Positions 1 through 5,059 of a DNA stretch of 5,373 nt are shown one piece after another (positions within the stretch are counted from its first letter, which is position 1; every line of letters starts with the position of its first letter). Source of the stretch: Clostridia bacterium (GTDB taxonomy: Bacteria > Bacillota > Clostridia > Oscillospirales > Acutalibacteraceae); assembly GCA_017615405.1 (NCBI GenBank), contig JAGAAE010000022.1:1-5373 (forward strand), read 5' to 3'. A program made the position numbers and the translations under genes. The notes beneath the pieces are model-generated. The model searched no databases and had not been told where the DNA came from. It saw only the letters and a program-made list of their open reading frames with translations.

Positions 1-1202
1 ATTTTAAGATCTGGTAATCTAAGCGGACATTGCGGTTCTTTAGCATTGTATTCTTTTACCAAGTTCTCAATCTCTATTAGGTGCTTTGCACCTGTATCAA
101 TTTCATTTGAACCGAGTTTGAATTCCAAAAGCGCATATCTACCGTCATTCAAGTGCAACACTCCGTCTGCTTCCAAACCGAGTCGGTCATGATAATACGA
201 CATAGCGCCGTCAAACGCCGATGAGTATATTTTCAAATCTCTTATGCAAAGGGACTCAAACAGGAAACCCAGTGTTTTGAAATCGGTGTTGAAGTAATCA
301 GGCGAAAGACCTAACGCGGCAACCGCAATTGAAGGGTCGATCAGATTGCGTTTTTTTGATGCTCTGATAACCGTTTTAGACCTTATCGCAGGGCACCAAG
401 CATCAATATCCTCAACTATATACAACTTTTCAAGTGCGTGTAAATAATCATATAATGTTACATCGGTCACATCAAAGTTTGCTTTCACGTCACCGAAAAT
501 CGTTTTTGTTTCAGCAAGTGTGCAAATATTTCTGCTATATGATTGCAGTAACGCCTGCGCCCATTTTCCGTTGCGCTTTACATTATCGATGTTTGAAATA
601 TCAACGGAATAGGTCTGCTTGTATAAATCTTTAGCAATTTCAAGTTTTGAACGGGGCGTTTTGTTAAGTAACGCTCTCGGCCAACCGCCGCGACAAATGG
701 CAAAGATTAGATCATCAATAGTTAAACTTGATTCGCAACCGTCAAATTTGTCTGGTTTTTCAAATAGTTCCATTAACGATACAGTTCCGTTTGATTCTTC
801 GCTTTCGTATAAACTCATCGGATACATCTGTAACTGACTTATTCGCAAAGTTCCCGTATGTGCCACATCAATCTCTTTTGAGGAAGAACCGGTTAGAATA
901 TATTGTCCGTTTTCGCCGGTATCATCAACGTCTTTTCTGATAGTTCCCCAAAGTTTCGGAGCGTCCTGCCATTCGTCAAATAATCGCGGTTTTTCACCTA
1001 TTAAAAGGCGTTTGGGTGCCACTTCTGCTACAGCAAGCAGATTTTCACGAACTTCCTCATCTTGAAATTCAACAAAACTTCTTGCTTTTTGCTTTGCAGA
1101 GGTGGTTTTTCCGCAACCTTTAGGTCCTCTTATCAGTGTAGCACCAAAAGACTCCAGTTTTAGATCCAATAAATCGTCAACTATTCTTTTCTTGTATTCC
1201 AT
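1..1202 (-). CDS. AAA+ ATPase with DUF4143-type C-terminal domain (3' end off the window)
   Basis: Reading leftward from an ATG at 1202, 400 codons stay open to the window edge, so the stop lies outside. The family usually runs to a little over 400 residues, so only a short tail should be missing. Walker A is GPKGCGKTT (residues 26-34), Walker B ends in LFDEWQ (74-79), and a sensor-like YILTGSS follows (101-107). Next come the family's MYPMSLYES (125-133) and GGWPRAL (171-177) segments. The C-terminal part has Asp346, Glu360 and Lys362 in EADG...LLEFKLG, spaced like a PD-(D/E)XK nuclease fold. This is the AAA_14/DUF4143 group of stand-alone ATPases. They are common in gut Firmicutes and often in accessory DNA; cellular role and substrate are unknown, and nuclease activity is not established. 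The start is supported by AGGAG six bases upstream and a strong promoter. Sampled stretches look more AT-rich than the genes at the right, compatible with separate acquisition. Confidence 0.93.
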   Translation of the reverse strand, partial: MEYKKRIVDDLLDLKLESFGATLIRGPKGCGKTTSAKQKARSFVEFQDEEVRENLLAVAEVAPKRLLIGEKPRLFDEWQDAPKLWGTIRKDVDDTGENGQYILTGSSSKEIDVAHTGTLRISQLQMYPMSLYESEESNGTVSLMELFEKPDKFDGCESSLTIDDLIFAICRGGWPRALLNKTPRSKLEIAKDLYKQTYSVDISNIDNVKRNGKWAQALLQSYSRNICTLAETKTIFGDVKANFDVTDVTLYDYLHALEKLYIVEDIDAWCPAIRSKTVIRASKKRNLIDPSIAVAALGLSPDYFNTDFKTLGFLFESLCIRDLKIYSSAFDGAMSYYHDRLGLEADGVLHLNDGRYALLEFKLGSNEIDTGAKHLIEIENLVKEYNAKEPQCPLRLPDLK

Positions 1203-1226
1203 AAACTTCTCCTATCCTTTTGGCTA

Positions 1227-1255
1227 ATTATAGCATAAGTTTAGTAATTTGTAAA
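1227..1255 (-). promoter_or_regulatory. Sigma-A-type promoter of the AAA+ ATPase gene
   Basis: On the minus strand TTTACA (1255-1250; 5 of 6 consensus bases) is followed after exactly 17 bases by a perfect TATAAT (1232-1227). TG one base upstream of the hexamer makes it an extended -10. Transcription should start near 1220, giving a leader of about 18 nt that carries the AGGAG site. The ATPase therefore appears to be transcribed alone from its own promoter. No operator-like palindrome is obvious over it. Confidence 0.75.
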
Positions 1256-1336
1256 GATTTATTTAAGTAATTTGAAATATTTTGCTTTATGTTTCTGACA
1301 TTGCTGCTTTTATGAACTGTCGTTTTTTGAAAACTG

Positions 1337-1365
1337 TTGCCATTTGATTTGCTTTGTGATATTAT
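1337..1365 (+). promoter_or_regulatory. Candidate plus-strand promoter upstream of the 1410-1448 terminator
   Basis: TTGCCA (1337-1342; 5 of 6 consensus bases) and TATTAT (1360-1365) are separated by 17 bases, and TG one base before the -10 makes it an extended type. The predicted start is near 1372. The DNA is very AT-rich, so a chance match is possible. The match gains weight because a plus-oriented terminator lies only about 75 bases downstream with no gene between. Confidence 0.35.
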
Positions 1366-1371
1366 ATATTT

Positions 1372-1448
1372 GAGCTTATATATTTGATATGATAAGTAAA
1401 ATAAACCGAATATGCACCCGGATCTTTCTTTCCGGGTGCATATTTTTT
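1372..1448 (+). ncRNA. Candidate small RNA (about 75 nt, ends in an intrinsic terminator)
   Basis: A plausible extended -10 promoter (1337-1365) and a strong plus-oriented terminator (1410-1448) bracket an AU-rich leader of about 38 nt with no open frame of note. The leader could form a weak A/U hairpin (CTTATATAT near 1375 against ATATGATAAG near 1386, with one bulge). This is the layout of a short stand-alone sRNA. I recognise no known RNA family, and the 5' end rests only on the promoter match. Alternatively the terminator serves an unseen plus-strand transcript, or blocks leftward read-through from the small-protein operon. Confidence 0.3.
1410..1448 (+). terminator. Rho-independent terminator
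   Basis: A perfect 13-bp stem pairs 1410-1422 (ATATGCACCCGGA) with 1431-1443. The loop is 8 nt (1423-1430), and six T residues (1443-1448) follow at the base. The GC-rich upper stem and T-run are textbook for plus-strand termination, yet no plus-strand protein gene lies upstream. On the minus strand the hairpin is followed by a less regular U-rich tail (TCGGTTTATTTTAC), so it could also weakly stop leftward transcripts from the small-protein operon before they reach the ATPase promoter. Confidence 0.8.
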
Positions 1449-1520
1449 CGAAGAAAATCGAGCTGATATTCATTTTGAATTTGTGGGACGGACAGGTGTA
1501 GAAATTTATCGAAAAAAGTC

Positions 1521-1586
1521 GCTTAAAAATCTCCGTTTTTAACAAACTTTCAGAAAAATATCGGTGAAAATAAACGATTTTTAAGC
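1521..1586. repeat. 11-bp perfect inverted repeat with 44-bp spacer
   Basis: GCTTAAAAATC at 1521-1531 is the exact reverse complement of 1576-1586. The enclosed 44 bases include a second, imperfect pairing (CCGTTTTT at 1533-1540 against AAAAATATCGG further in). It is not followed by a T-run, so it is not an ordinary terminator. It lies just left of the DnaA-box cluster and could be a protein-binding site or a structured RNA. AT-rich composition makes part of the match easier to get by chance. Confidence 0.4.
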
Positions 1587-1606
1587 CGGGATTTGTTTAC
1601 ATAACA

Positions 1607-1635
1607 TTGACAAAAACATTATTATTGCATAAAAA
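1607..1635 (+). promoter_or_regulatory. Weak candidate plus-strand promoter
   Basis: A perfect TTGACA (1607-1612) is followed after 17 bases by TAAAAA (1630-1635; 4 of 6 consensus bases). It would drive transcription through the DnaA-box cluster and then antisense to the small-protein operon. No gene on the plus strand is served by it before 2807, so it is listed only as a possibility, for example for a transcript that activates an origin or an antisense RNA. Confidence 0.2.
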
Positions 1636-1645
1636 GATTTGCACT

Positions 1646-1744
1646 TTATCCACAGGGTTATCCACCGATTTTTTTGGAAAAATATGGGTATATCGGGGTT
1701 TTAATGATAAAAAATGTTAGTGAAACGGTGGATAAAGTGTATAA
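1646..1744. other. DnaA-box-like cluster (possible origin or DnaA-binding region)
   Basis: Four 9-mers match the DnaA box TTATNCACA. They are a perfect TTATCCACA at 1646-1654 (+), TTATCCACC at 1658-1666 (+), TTATCCACC on the minus strand at 1727-1735, and TTATACACT on the minus strand at 1736-1744 (directly abutting the previous box). Each pair points inward towards a 60-bp core of about 27% GC (1667-1726). The outer flanks are also palindromic: CACTTTATCCAC at 1642-1653 is repeated inverted at 1728-1739. Paired boxes around an AT-rich segment resemble bacterial oriC regions or DnaA-titrating clusters. No dnaA, dnaN or rpmH gene is in the window, and I cannot identify a DnaA-trio element with confidence, so origin function is inference. 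Confidence 0.5.
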
Positions 1745-1825
1745 ATAATTGGTTGCGTTAGTTTACATAACAACAAAATATGCATTAGATTTTCGGCATT
1801 TTATTACAAAACTGTAACTTGATTT

Positions 1826-2161
1826 TTACAATAATATGTAAACGAGGGCGATAAGAGTGAGCTTATCGGTATTCTCGCAAAGAAGCAGGAGCAAAAGCCC
1901 CAAAACAAGACCGATATCCTTGTCGGTTTTAAGGCGGTCAAGGAACGGGATATCAAGTCTTCCGAGATCGAACGGAAAAGGACTGTTTTCAGGCGGTAAA
2001 TGCTCAGGGCGTTTTTGCCGGATATCGCAGTCATCACCCTTAAATCTTATAAAGGGCGGAGCCGCCGACGGTCTTTCACCATTTTGCGGCGAAGAGCCGC
2101 CGAAAGCCATCATCCGTTCGATCGCTTTTTGTTTTGCCTTCATAAAATCCGCGTCGTTCAT
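1826..2161 (-). CDS. Uncharacterised 111-aa protein with C-terminal hydrophobic segments
   Basis: Third gene of the leftward small-protein operon, starting 13 nt after the stop of the previous gene. AAGGA and GGGGG stand just before its ATG. The N-terminus (MNDADFMKAKQKAIERM) looks helical and charged. Residues 22-65 are rich in Pro, Ser and Gly and probably disordered. The C-terminus has two hydrophobic stretches (about 83-94 and 101-111) separated by CENTDK, enough for a short helical hairpin in or at the membrane. There is no signal peptide. From memory, small proteins ending in this Leu/Ile-rich pattern are widespread in Clostridia, but I can name no function. An opposite-strand frame (1857-2234) is rejected because its product is Ser/Arg/Lys-rich and has no context. 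Confidence 0.7.
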   Translation of the reverse strand: MNDADFMKAKQKAIERMMAFGGSSPQNGERPSAAPPFIRFKGDDCDIRQKRPEHLPPENSPFPFDLGRLDIPFLDRLKTDKDIGLVLGLLLLLLCENTDKLTLIALVYILL

Positions 2162-2174
2162 ATCCCCCGGTCCT

Positions 2175-2516
2175 TTACAGCAGATTAAGAATTCCGCTTT
2201 CTTTAAGAAGCGGCAGCATATCTATCAGTTTTAAAAGTTTTATGGCGGTATCGACCTTTTTCTGTTTTTCGGGTGAAAGACTCGGACGAAGCGCCGCGAG
2301 CAGCGCCGTCCGGTTGTCGTCCTCCTTGTGTTTAAGCCGCGAAAAAATCGAAAGTATCTTCGACGCCTCTTCCCCGCTTATGCCCGAACCATCCGCTTGG
2401 TTTTCGCGACCCGTTTCACTTTCCCCCGAAAGCAAGCTCTCGGCTAAGCTTTTGACCCTTTTCATGCTTTTTTCATCCGAAAGGATCTCAGAGAGCTTCG
2501 CGCTTAAATCATCCAT
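2175..2516 (-). CDS. Uncharacterised 113-aa helical protein
   Basis: Second gene of the leftward operon. Its ATG overlaps the end of the upstream gene by 8 nt, so it is probably translated by coupling; no strong separate ribosome binding site is seen. The protein has a charged helical N-terminus (MDDLSAKLSEILSDEKSMKR, 1-20). A polar Gly/Ser/Glu-rich linker (about 30-50) follows. The longer C-terminal helical part contains ALLAALRPSLSPEKQKK (71-87) and then a Leu/Ile-rich run (91-113). No signal peptide, metal motif or catalytic signature is visible. I recognise the general pattern from clostridial hypothetical proteins but know no function. The N-terminal EILSDEK resembles a segment of the upstream gene's product, hinting at a shared helical unit. 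Confidence 0.75.
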   Translation of the reverse strand: MDDLSAKLSEILSDEKSMKRVKSLAESLLSGESETGRENQADGSGISGEEASKILSIFSRLKHKEDDNRTALLAALRPSLSPEKQKKVDTAIKLLKLIDMLPLLKESGILNLL

Positions 2517-2748
2517 TGTCTTTACCGCCGAGAAGATCCATCAGTTTCTTTGCGGCGTCACTTGATAAAAATTCCTTTCTTTTTTCCTTGCTCGAAAGGA
2601 TCTCCGTTACCTTTTTTGCGTCCTCATCGGAAAGATTTTTAAGAAGCGCCGACATATCGCCGCTTTTAGCGCGTTTTACATCATCACCCGATATTCTGCC
2701 GCCCGAAAGACCGCTTATATTATCGTAAAAATTATGGTTGTTTTTCAC
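2509..2748 (-). CDS. Uncharacterised 79-aa protein, first gene of the small-protein operon
   Basis: I place the start at GTG 2748 because AGGGGGA (2761-2755) lies six bases upstream, and the product MKNNHNFYDNISGLSGG begins sensibly there. The frame stays open back to an ATG at 2871, but that extension runs over the promoter and into the divergent gene, so it is rejected. The protein is hydrophilic, with a Gly-rich GLSGGRISGDD segment (13-23) followed by two Lys/Asp-rich helices containing GDMSALLKNLSDEDAKK (30-46) and LSSDAAKKLMDLLGG (61-75). It has no membrane segment or signal peptide. Function is unknown. The tight packing with the two genes downstream suggests the three act together. Confidence 0.75.
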   Translation of the reverse strand: MKNNHNFYDNISGLSGGRISGDDVKRAKSGDMSALLKNLSDEDAKKVTEILSSKEKRKEFLSSDAAKKLMDLLGGKDNG

Positions 2749-2766
2749 TTTGATTCCCCCTATAAT
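2738..2766 (+). promoter_or_regulatory. Likely promoter of the rightward phosphoesterase operon
   Basis: A perfect TATAAT at 2761-2766 is preceded after 17 bases by a weak TTGTTT (2738-2743; 3 of 6). The -35 overlaps the first codons of the divergent small-protein gene. The predicted start is near 2773, 34 bases before the TTG start codon at 2807. Leftward and rightward promoters overlap in the same TA-rich tract, so polymerase binding in one direction may exclude the other. Confidence 0.5.
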
Positions 2767-2767
2767 A

Positions 2768-2796
2768 TATATATGACAAATATCGGAATTTGTAGA
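2768..2796 (-). promoter_or_regulatory. Possible promoter of the leftward small-protein operon
   Basis: On the minus strand TCTACA (2796-2791; 4 of 6 consensus bases) and TATATA (2773-2768) are 17 bases apart, placing the start near 2761 and leaving a leader of only about 13 nt. The alternating TA tract (2761-2774) allows several registers for the -10, so the exact hexamer is uncertain. Confidence 0.35.
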
Positions 2797-2806
2797 AGGT
2801 GAATTT

Positions 2807-3283
2807 TTGAGAATACTTGTTTTATCCGACTCGCACGGCAGTATCGGTGCGCTTGACAGGATAATAGACAAAGAGCAAAGCGCATCTCATATCTTCTTTT
2901 TGGGAGATCTTGTAAGGGATATCAAAAACCTTACTTATATACACCGTGACAGGCATTTTCATATCGTTTCGGGGAACTGCGACTATTTTTCGACCTATCC
3001 CTCCTTCGATTTTGCCGGCGTCGGCGAGGCAAAGATCCTCTTTTCTCACGGTCACACCTTTTCGGTAAAGCAGGGAGATACCGTACGCCTTGCAAAGTTT
3101 GCCGCCGAAAACGGCTGTAATATCGCGCTTTACGGTCATACCCATATCCCCGATATCGACTACAAAGACGGGGTGTATATAGTAAATCCCGGCTCGGTCG
3201 GACGTTCGCGTGACGGCGCCGAAAGTTACGCCCTTCTCGACATTTCAAAAAGCGGTGTTTTGCCGCAGATAGTGAGGATCTGA
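2807..3283 (+). CDS. YfcE/MJ0936-family metallophosphoesterase
   Basis: This 158-aa protein matches a compact single-domain metal-dependent phosphodiesterase (Metallophos_2 type). All signature motifs are present: DSH (Asp8, His10), GD (Asp34), GNCD (Asn57), SHGH (His81), GHTH (His111, His113) and NPGS (127-130). These supply the two-metal site, so the enzyme should be active. Family members hydrolyse phosphodiesters such as bis-pNPP in vitro; the natural substrate here cannot be told. It has no signal peptide and is presumably cytoplasmic. The start is TTG at 2807: the first beta strand (MRILVLSDSH) begins right there, no nearby ATG fits, and AAGGTGA (2796-2802) gives good spacing. It is the first gene of the rightward operon and ends 3 nt before the next. 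Confidence 0.93.
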   Translation: MRILVLSDSHGSIGALDRIIDKEQSASHIFFLGDLVRDIKNLTYIHRDRHFHIVSGNCDYFSTYPSFDFAGVGEAKILFSHGHTFSVKQGDTVRLAKFAAENGCNIALYGHTHIPDIDYKDGVYIVNPGSVGRSRDGAESYALLDISKSGVLPQIVRI

Positions 3284-3286
3284 AAA

Positions 3287-4462
3287 ATGGCAGGATCTAA
3301 AATCAAAGGTATGCTGTCCCCGACCTTAAAGGACGGCACAAAACCGAAAAGAAAAATAATGCTCTACGGCTTTTTCGGGCATAACCTCGGAGATGACGTC
3401 TTCTTCGACATACTCTTGAAGCGCTATCCCGACACGCTTTTTTACGTCTTTTTCCACGCGCATTATGAACCGTTTTTTGAAAAATACAACAACGTTCGCT
3501 ACTACCCTTACGAGCGTCCGCTCGTTGACAAGATCAACCGCTTCGGAGGCAAATTCAAGAACGGTATGCTCTTTGAGGAGATACTCCTGCGGCTTTGCGA
3601 CGCCGCCGTTCATATCGGAGGCTCGGTCTATCAGCAGATAGGTGATTATGAAAACGACCTCTCGATCCGTAAAAAACGCCATCGCCACGCAAAACGCTTT
3701 TTCGGTATCACCAACAATTTCGGACCGTTTTACACCGAGGATTACAAAACGACTTGGGAAACGGAATTTAAGAAGTTTACCGCTCTTTCTTTTCGCGATA
3801 AATACTCATATGACCTGTTTTCGCACCTTAAAAACGTGACCTGGGCGCCCGATCTTCTTTTTTCGCTCGATCCGCCCGAGGGTGCCGTGACAAAAGAAAA
3901 GACGGTCGCGATATCGGTCATCAATCCGCGCGCAGAGTTTCGGAAGATGGAAAAAGAAAAAGCCGACGGCTATATGACCGCCCTCGAAGAACTGACAAAA
4001 GCCCTCACCGATAAGGGATACACCGTAAGTCTTCTCGGCTTTTGCAACCTTGAGGACGACACTGACGCTATAAACGAGATATACGAAAGCCTGCCGGAGA
4101 ACTCAAAGAAAAGTGTAAAGCTTTGCCCCTACACAAACGATTTTTCCGACACTCTCGATATACTCGCAAGGAGCGAATACGTCGTTTCGACCCGCTTTCA
4201 CGCGAGCGTTTTAGGTTATGCCTTTTCAAAGAAGGTTTTACCCGTATCCTATAACATAAAGGTCACGAATATGCTTAATGACCTTAGTGTGAGCGACTAT
4301 ATCGAATTTGATGAAATCGGGAAATATTCGGGCGAAGAACTTATCGGTATGCTTCTTAAAGCGGCACCGCACGATATACGTGATATAAAGAAAAGCGCCC
4401 TTTCGCATTTCAAGGCGCTTGATGATTTTATCGAGAAAAAAGGCGGAAAGATCGTCCGCTGA
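3287..4462 (+). CDS. Polysaccharide pyruvyl transferase family protein
   Basis: The 391-aa product fits the polysaccharide pyruvyl transferase family (PF04230; CsaB/WcaK relatives), which transfer a pyruvate ketal from phosphoenolpyruvate to sugars of cell-wall or exopolysaccharide chains. Visible hallmarks are the N-terminal loop GHNLGDD (31-37), HIGGS (109-113), SFRDKYS (168-174), and the C-terminal block SEYVVSTRFHASVLGYAF (296-313) with Arg303 and His305, followed by KKVLPVSY. It appears complete and cytoplasmic, with no transmembrane segment. The first 24 residues are Lys-rich and precede the fold (MLYGFFGHN), so an internal start at Met25 is conceivable. GAGG at 3274-3277, nine bases before ATG 3287, favours the longer form. 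It lies 3 nt after the phosphoesterase and 15 nt before the transporter genes. The sugar acceptor is unknown and no other glycan genes are in view. Confidence 0.88.
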   Translation: MAGSKIKGMLSPTLKDGTKPKRKIMLYGFFGHNLGDDVFFDILLKRYPDTLFYVFFHAHYEPFFEKYNNVRYYPYERPLVDKINRFGGKFKNGMLFEEILLRLCDAAVHIGGSVYQQIGDYENDLSIRKKRHRHAKRFFGITNNFGPFYTEDYKTTWETEFKKFTALSFRDKYSYDLFSHLKNVTWAPDLLFSLDPPEGAVTKEKTVAISVINPRAEFRKMEKEKADGYMTALEELTKALTDKGYTVSLLGFCNLEDDTDAINEIYESLPENSKKSVKLCPYTNDFSDTLDILARSEYVVSTRFHASVLGYAFSKKVLPVSYNIKVTNMLNDLSVSDYIEFDEIGKYSGEELIGMLLKAAPHDIRDIKKSALSHFKALDDFIEKKGGKIVR

Positions 4463-4477
4463 TAGTTTGAGGGAAAA

Positions 4478-5059
4478 ATGAGCACAAAAGCAAAAACTGT
4501 TTTTCAACTGTTTATAACCTTTCTGAAAATCGGCGCCTTTACCTTCGGCGGCGGATATGCGATGATCGCTCTTTTAGAGAGCGAATTTGTTTCGCGCAAA
4601 AAGTGGCTTGAAAAGGAAGAATACTTGGATATGCTGGGCGTGGCGGAAAGCACACCGGGACCGATCGCCGTCAATACCGCCACCTTTATCGGCTACAAAA
4701 AAGCCGGGATATTCGGCTCGGTTTTTTCGACCCTCGGCGTTTGTTTGCCGTCATTTGTGATAATTTTTATCATATCCCTGTTTTTTGAAAGATTTTTGGA
4801 ATTAAGAATCGTTTCTCTTGCCTTTAAGGGTATCGGCGCCTGCGTTGTTTACCTTATTTTTTCGGCGGGCGTCAAGATGTTTAAAAACTTAAAACGCGAT
4901 ATTTTCACAAGGGCGATCTTTCTGCTCGTTCTTGCCGCATTTATCACCTTTTATCTTATCTCCTTCAAGTTTTCGACCATATATTATATACTGATCTGCG
5001 GAGCATTGGGCGTTTTTGCCTATCTCTTCGGGATTTTGAAGGGAGAGAAAGATAAATGA
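4478..5059 (+). CDS. CHR-superfamily (chromate-type) transporter, single-domain subunit 1
   Basis: This 193-aa membrane protein is a short-chain CHR protein (PF02417), half the size of classic two-domain ChrA. It shows the diagnostic FGGGYAM (23-29), AESTPGPIAVNTATFIGY (56-73) and a following hydrophobic helix. Likely membrane segments lie at about 77-103, 112-134, 143-165 and 168-188, with the N-terminal GGG region partly membrane-embedded. In this family two half-size proteins encoded side by side are thought to pair, as with YwrA/YwrB of Bacillus subtilis. Some homologues export chromate, but in gut-type anaerobes the natural substrate is uncertain, so chromate resistance should not be assumed. 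The start is ATG 4478 with GAGGG four bases upstream. Its stop overlaps the next gene's start as ATGA. Confidence 0.92.
   Translation: MSTKAKTVFQLFITFLKIGAFTFGGGYAMIALLESEFVSRKKWLEKEEYLDMLGVAESTPGPIAVNTATFIGYKKAGIFGSVFSTLGVCLPSFVIIFIISLFFERFLELRIVSLAFKGIGACVVYLIFSAGVKMFKNLKRDIFTRAIFLLVLAAFITFYLISFKFSTIYYILICGALGVFAYLFGILKGEKDK

Larger units (their letters stand above)
1595..1772 (+). repeat. 12-bp direct repeat GTTTACATAACA flanking the DnaA-box cluster
   Basis: Identical GTTTACATAACA copies sit at 1595-1606 and 1761-1772. Both are followed by ACAAAA and then CATTA with small length differences, so the similarity extends to about 25 bases. A 9-bp inverted copy (TATGTAAAC, 1835-1843) falls inside the last codons of the neighbouring small-protein gene and may be coincidence. 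The two main copies bracket the DnaA-box-like sites. TTTACA also resembles a -35 element, but neither copy has a convincing -10. A binding site for an unknown regulator or initiator is possible. Confidence 0.45.
1203..1825. other. Gene-free AT-rich intergenic region of about 620 bp
   Basis: No convincing coding sequence lies between the ATPase start and the end of the small-protein operon. Both flanking genes are on the minus strand. The region holds the ATPase promoter, a rho-independent terminator with a candidate upstream promoter, an 11-bp inverted repeat, a direct repeat and a group of DnaA-box-like 9-mers, each listed separately. The only sizeable open frame (1228-1545, minus) runs through the terminator hairpin, has a low-complexity AT-driven composition and overlaps the ATPase promoter, so I treat it as chance. 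The length and the density of repeats are unusual for a spacer between two co-directional genes. Confidence 0.7.

Noticed and set aside
434..940. Three short overlapping plus-strand open frames
   Set aside because: They lie antisense within the ATPase gene, whose motifs are unmistakable; the products show no domain and no ribosome binding site.
1228..1545. 105-aa minus-strand open frame in the spacer
   Set aside because: It reads through the terminator hairpin and the ATPase promoter, and its composition is typical of random AT-rich DNA.
1804..1817. Short hairpin TTACA/TGTAA after the small-protein operon
   Set aside because: Only a 5-bp A/T-rich stem, too weak to call an intrinsic terminator.
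1857..2234. 125-aa plus-strand open frame with GAGGG upstream
   Set aside because: It is antisense to the third small-protein gene, which has operon context and a recognisable C-terminal pattern; the plus product is Ser/Arg/Lys-rich and looks like a shadow.
2242..2728. Plus-strand open frames opposite the first two small-protein genes
   Set aside because: They are Ser/Phe-rich shadows of charged helical minus-strand proteins and have no start signals.
2749..2871. Upstream extension of the first small protein to an ATG at 2871
   Set aside because: It would cross the divergent promoters and overlap the phosphoesterase; the GTG at 2748 has a strong ribosome binding site.
4443..4460. Hairpin GCGGA/TCCGC at the end of the pyruvyl transferase gene
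   Set aside because: A five-base stem inside coding sequence with no T-run; the transporter genes follow within 15 nt, so it is not a credible terminator.
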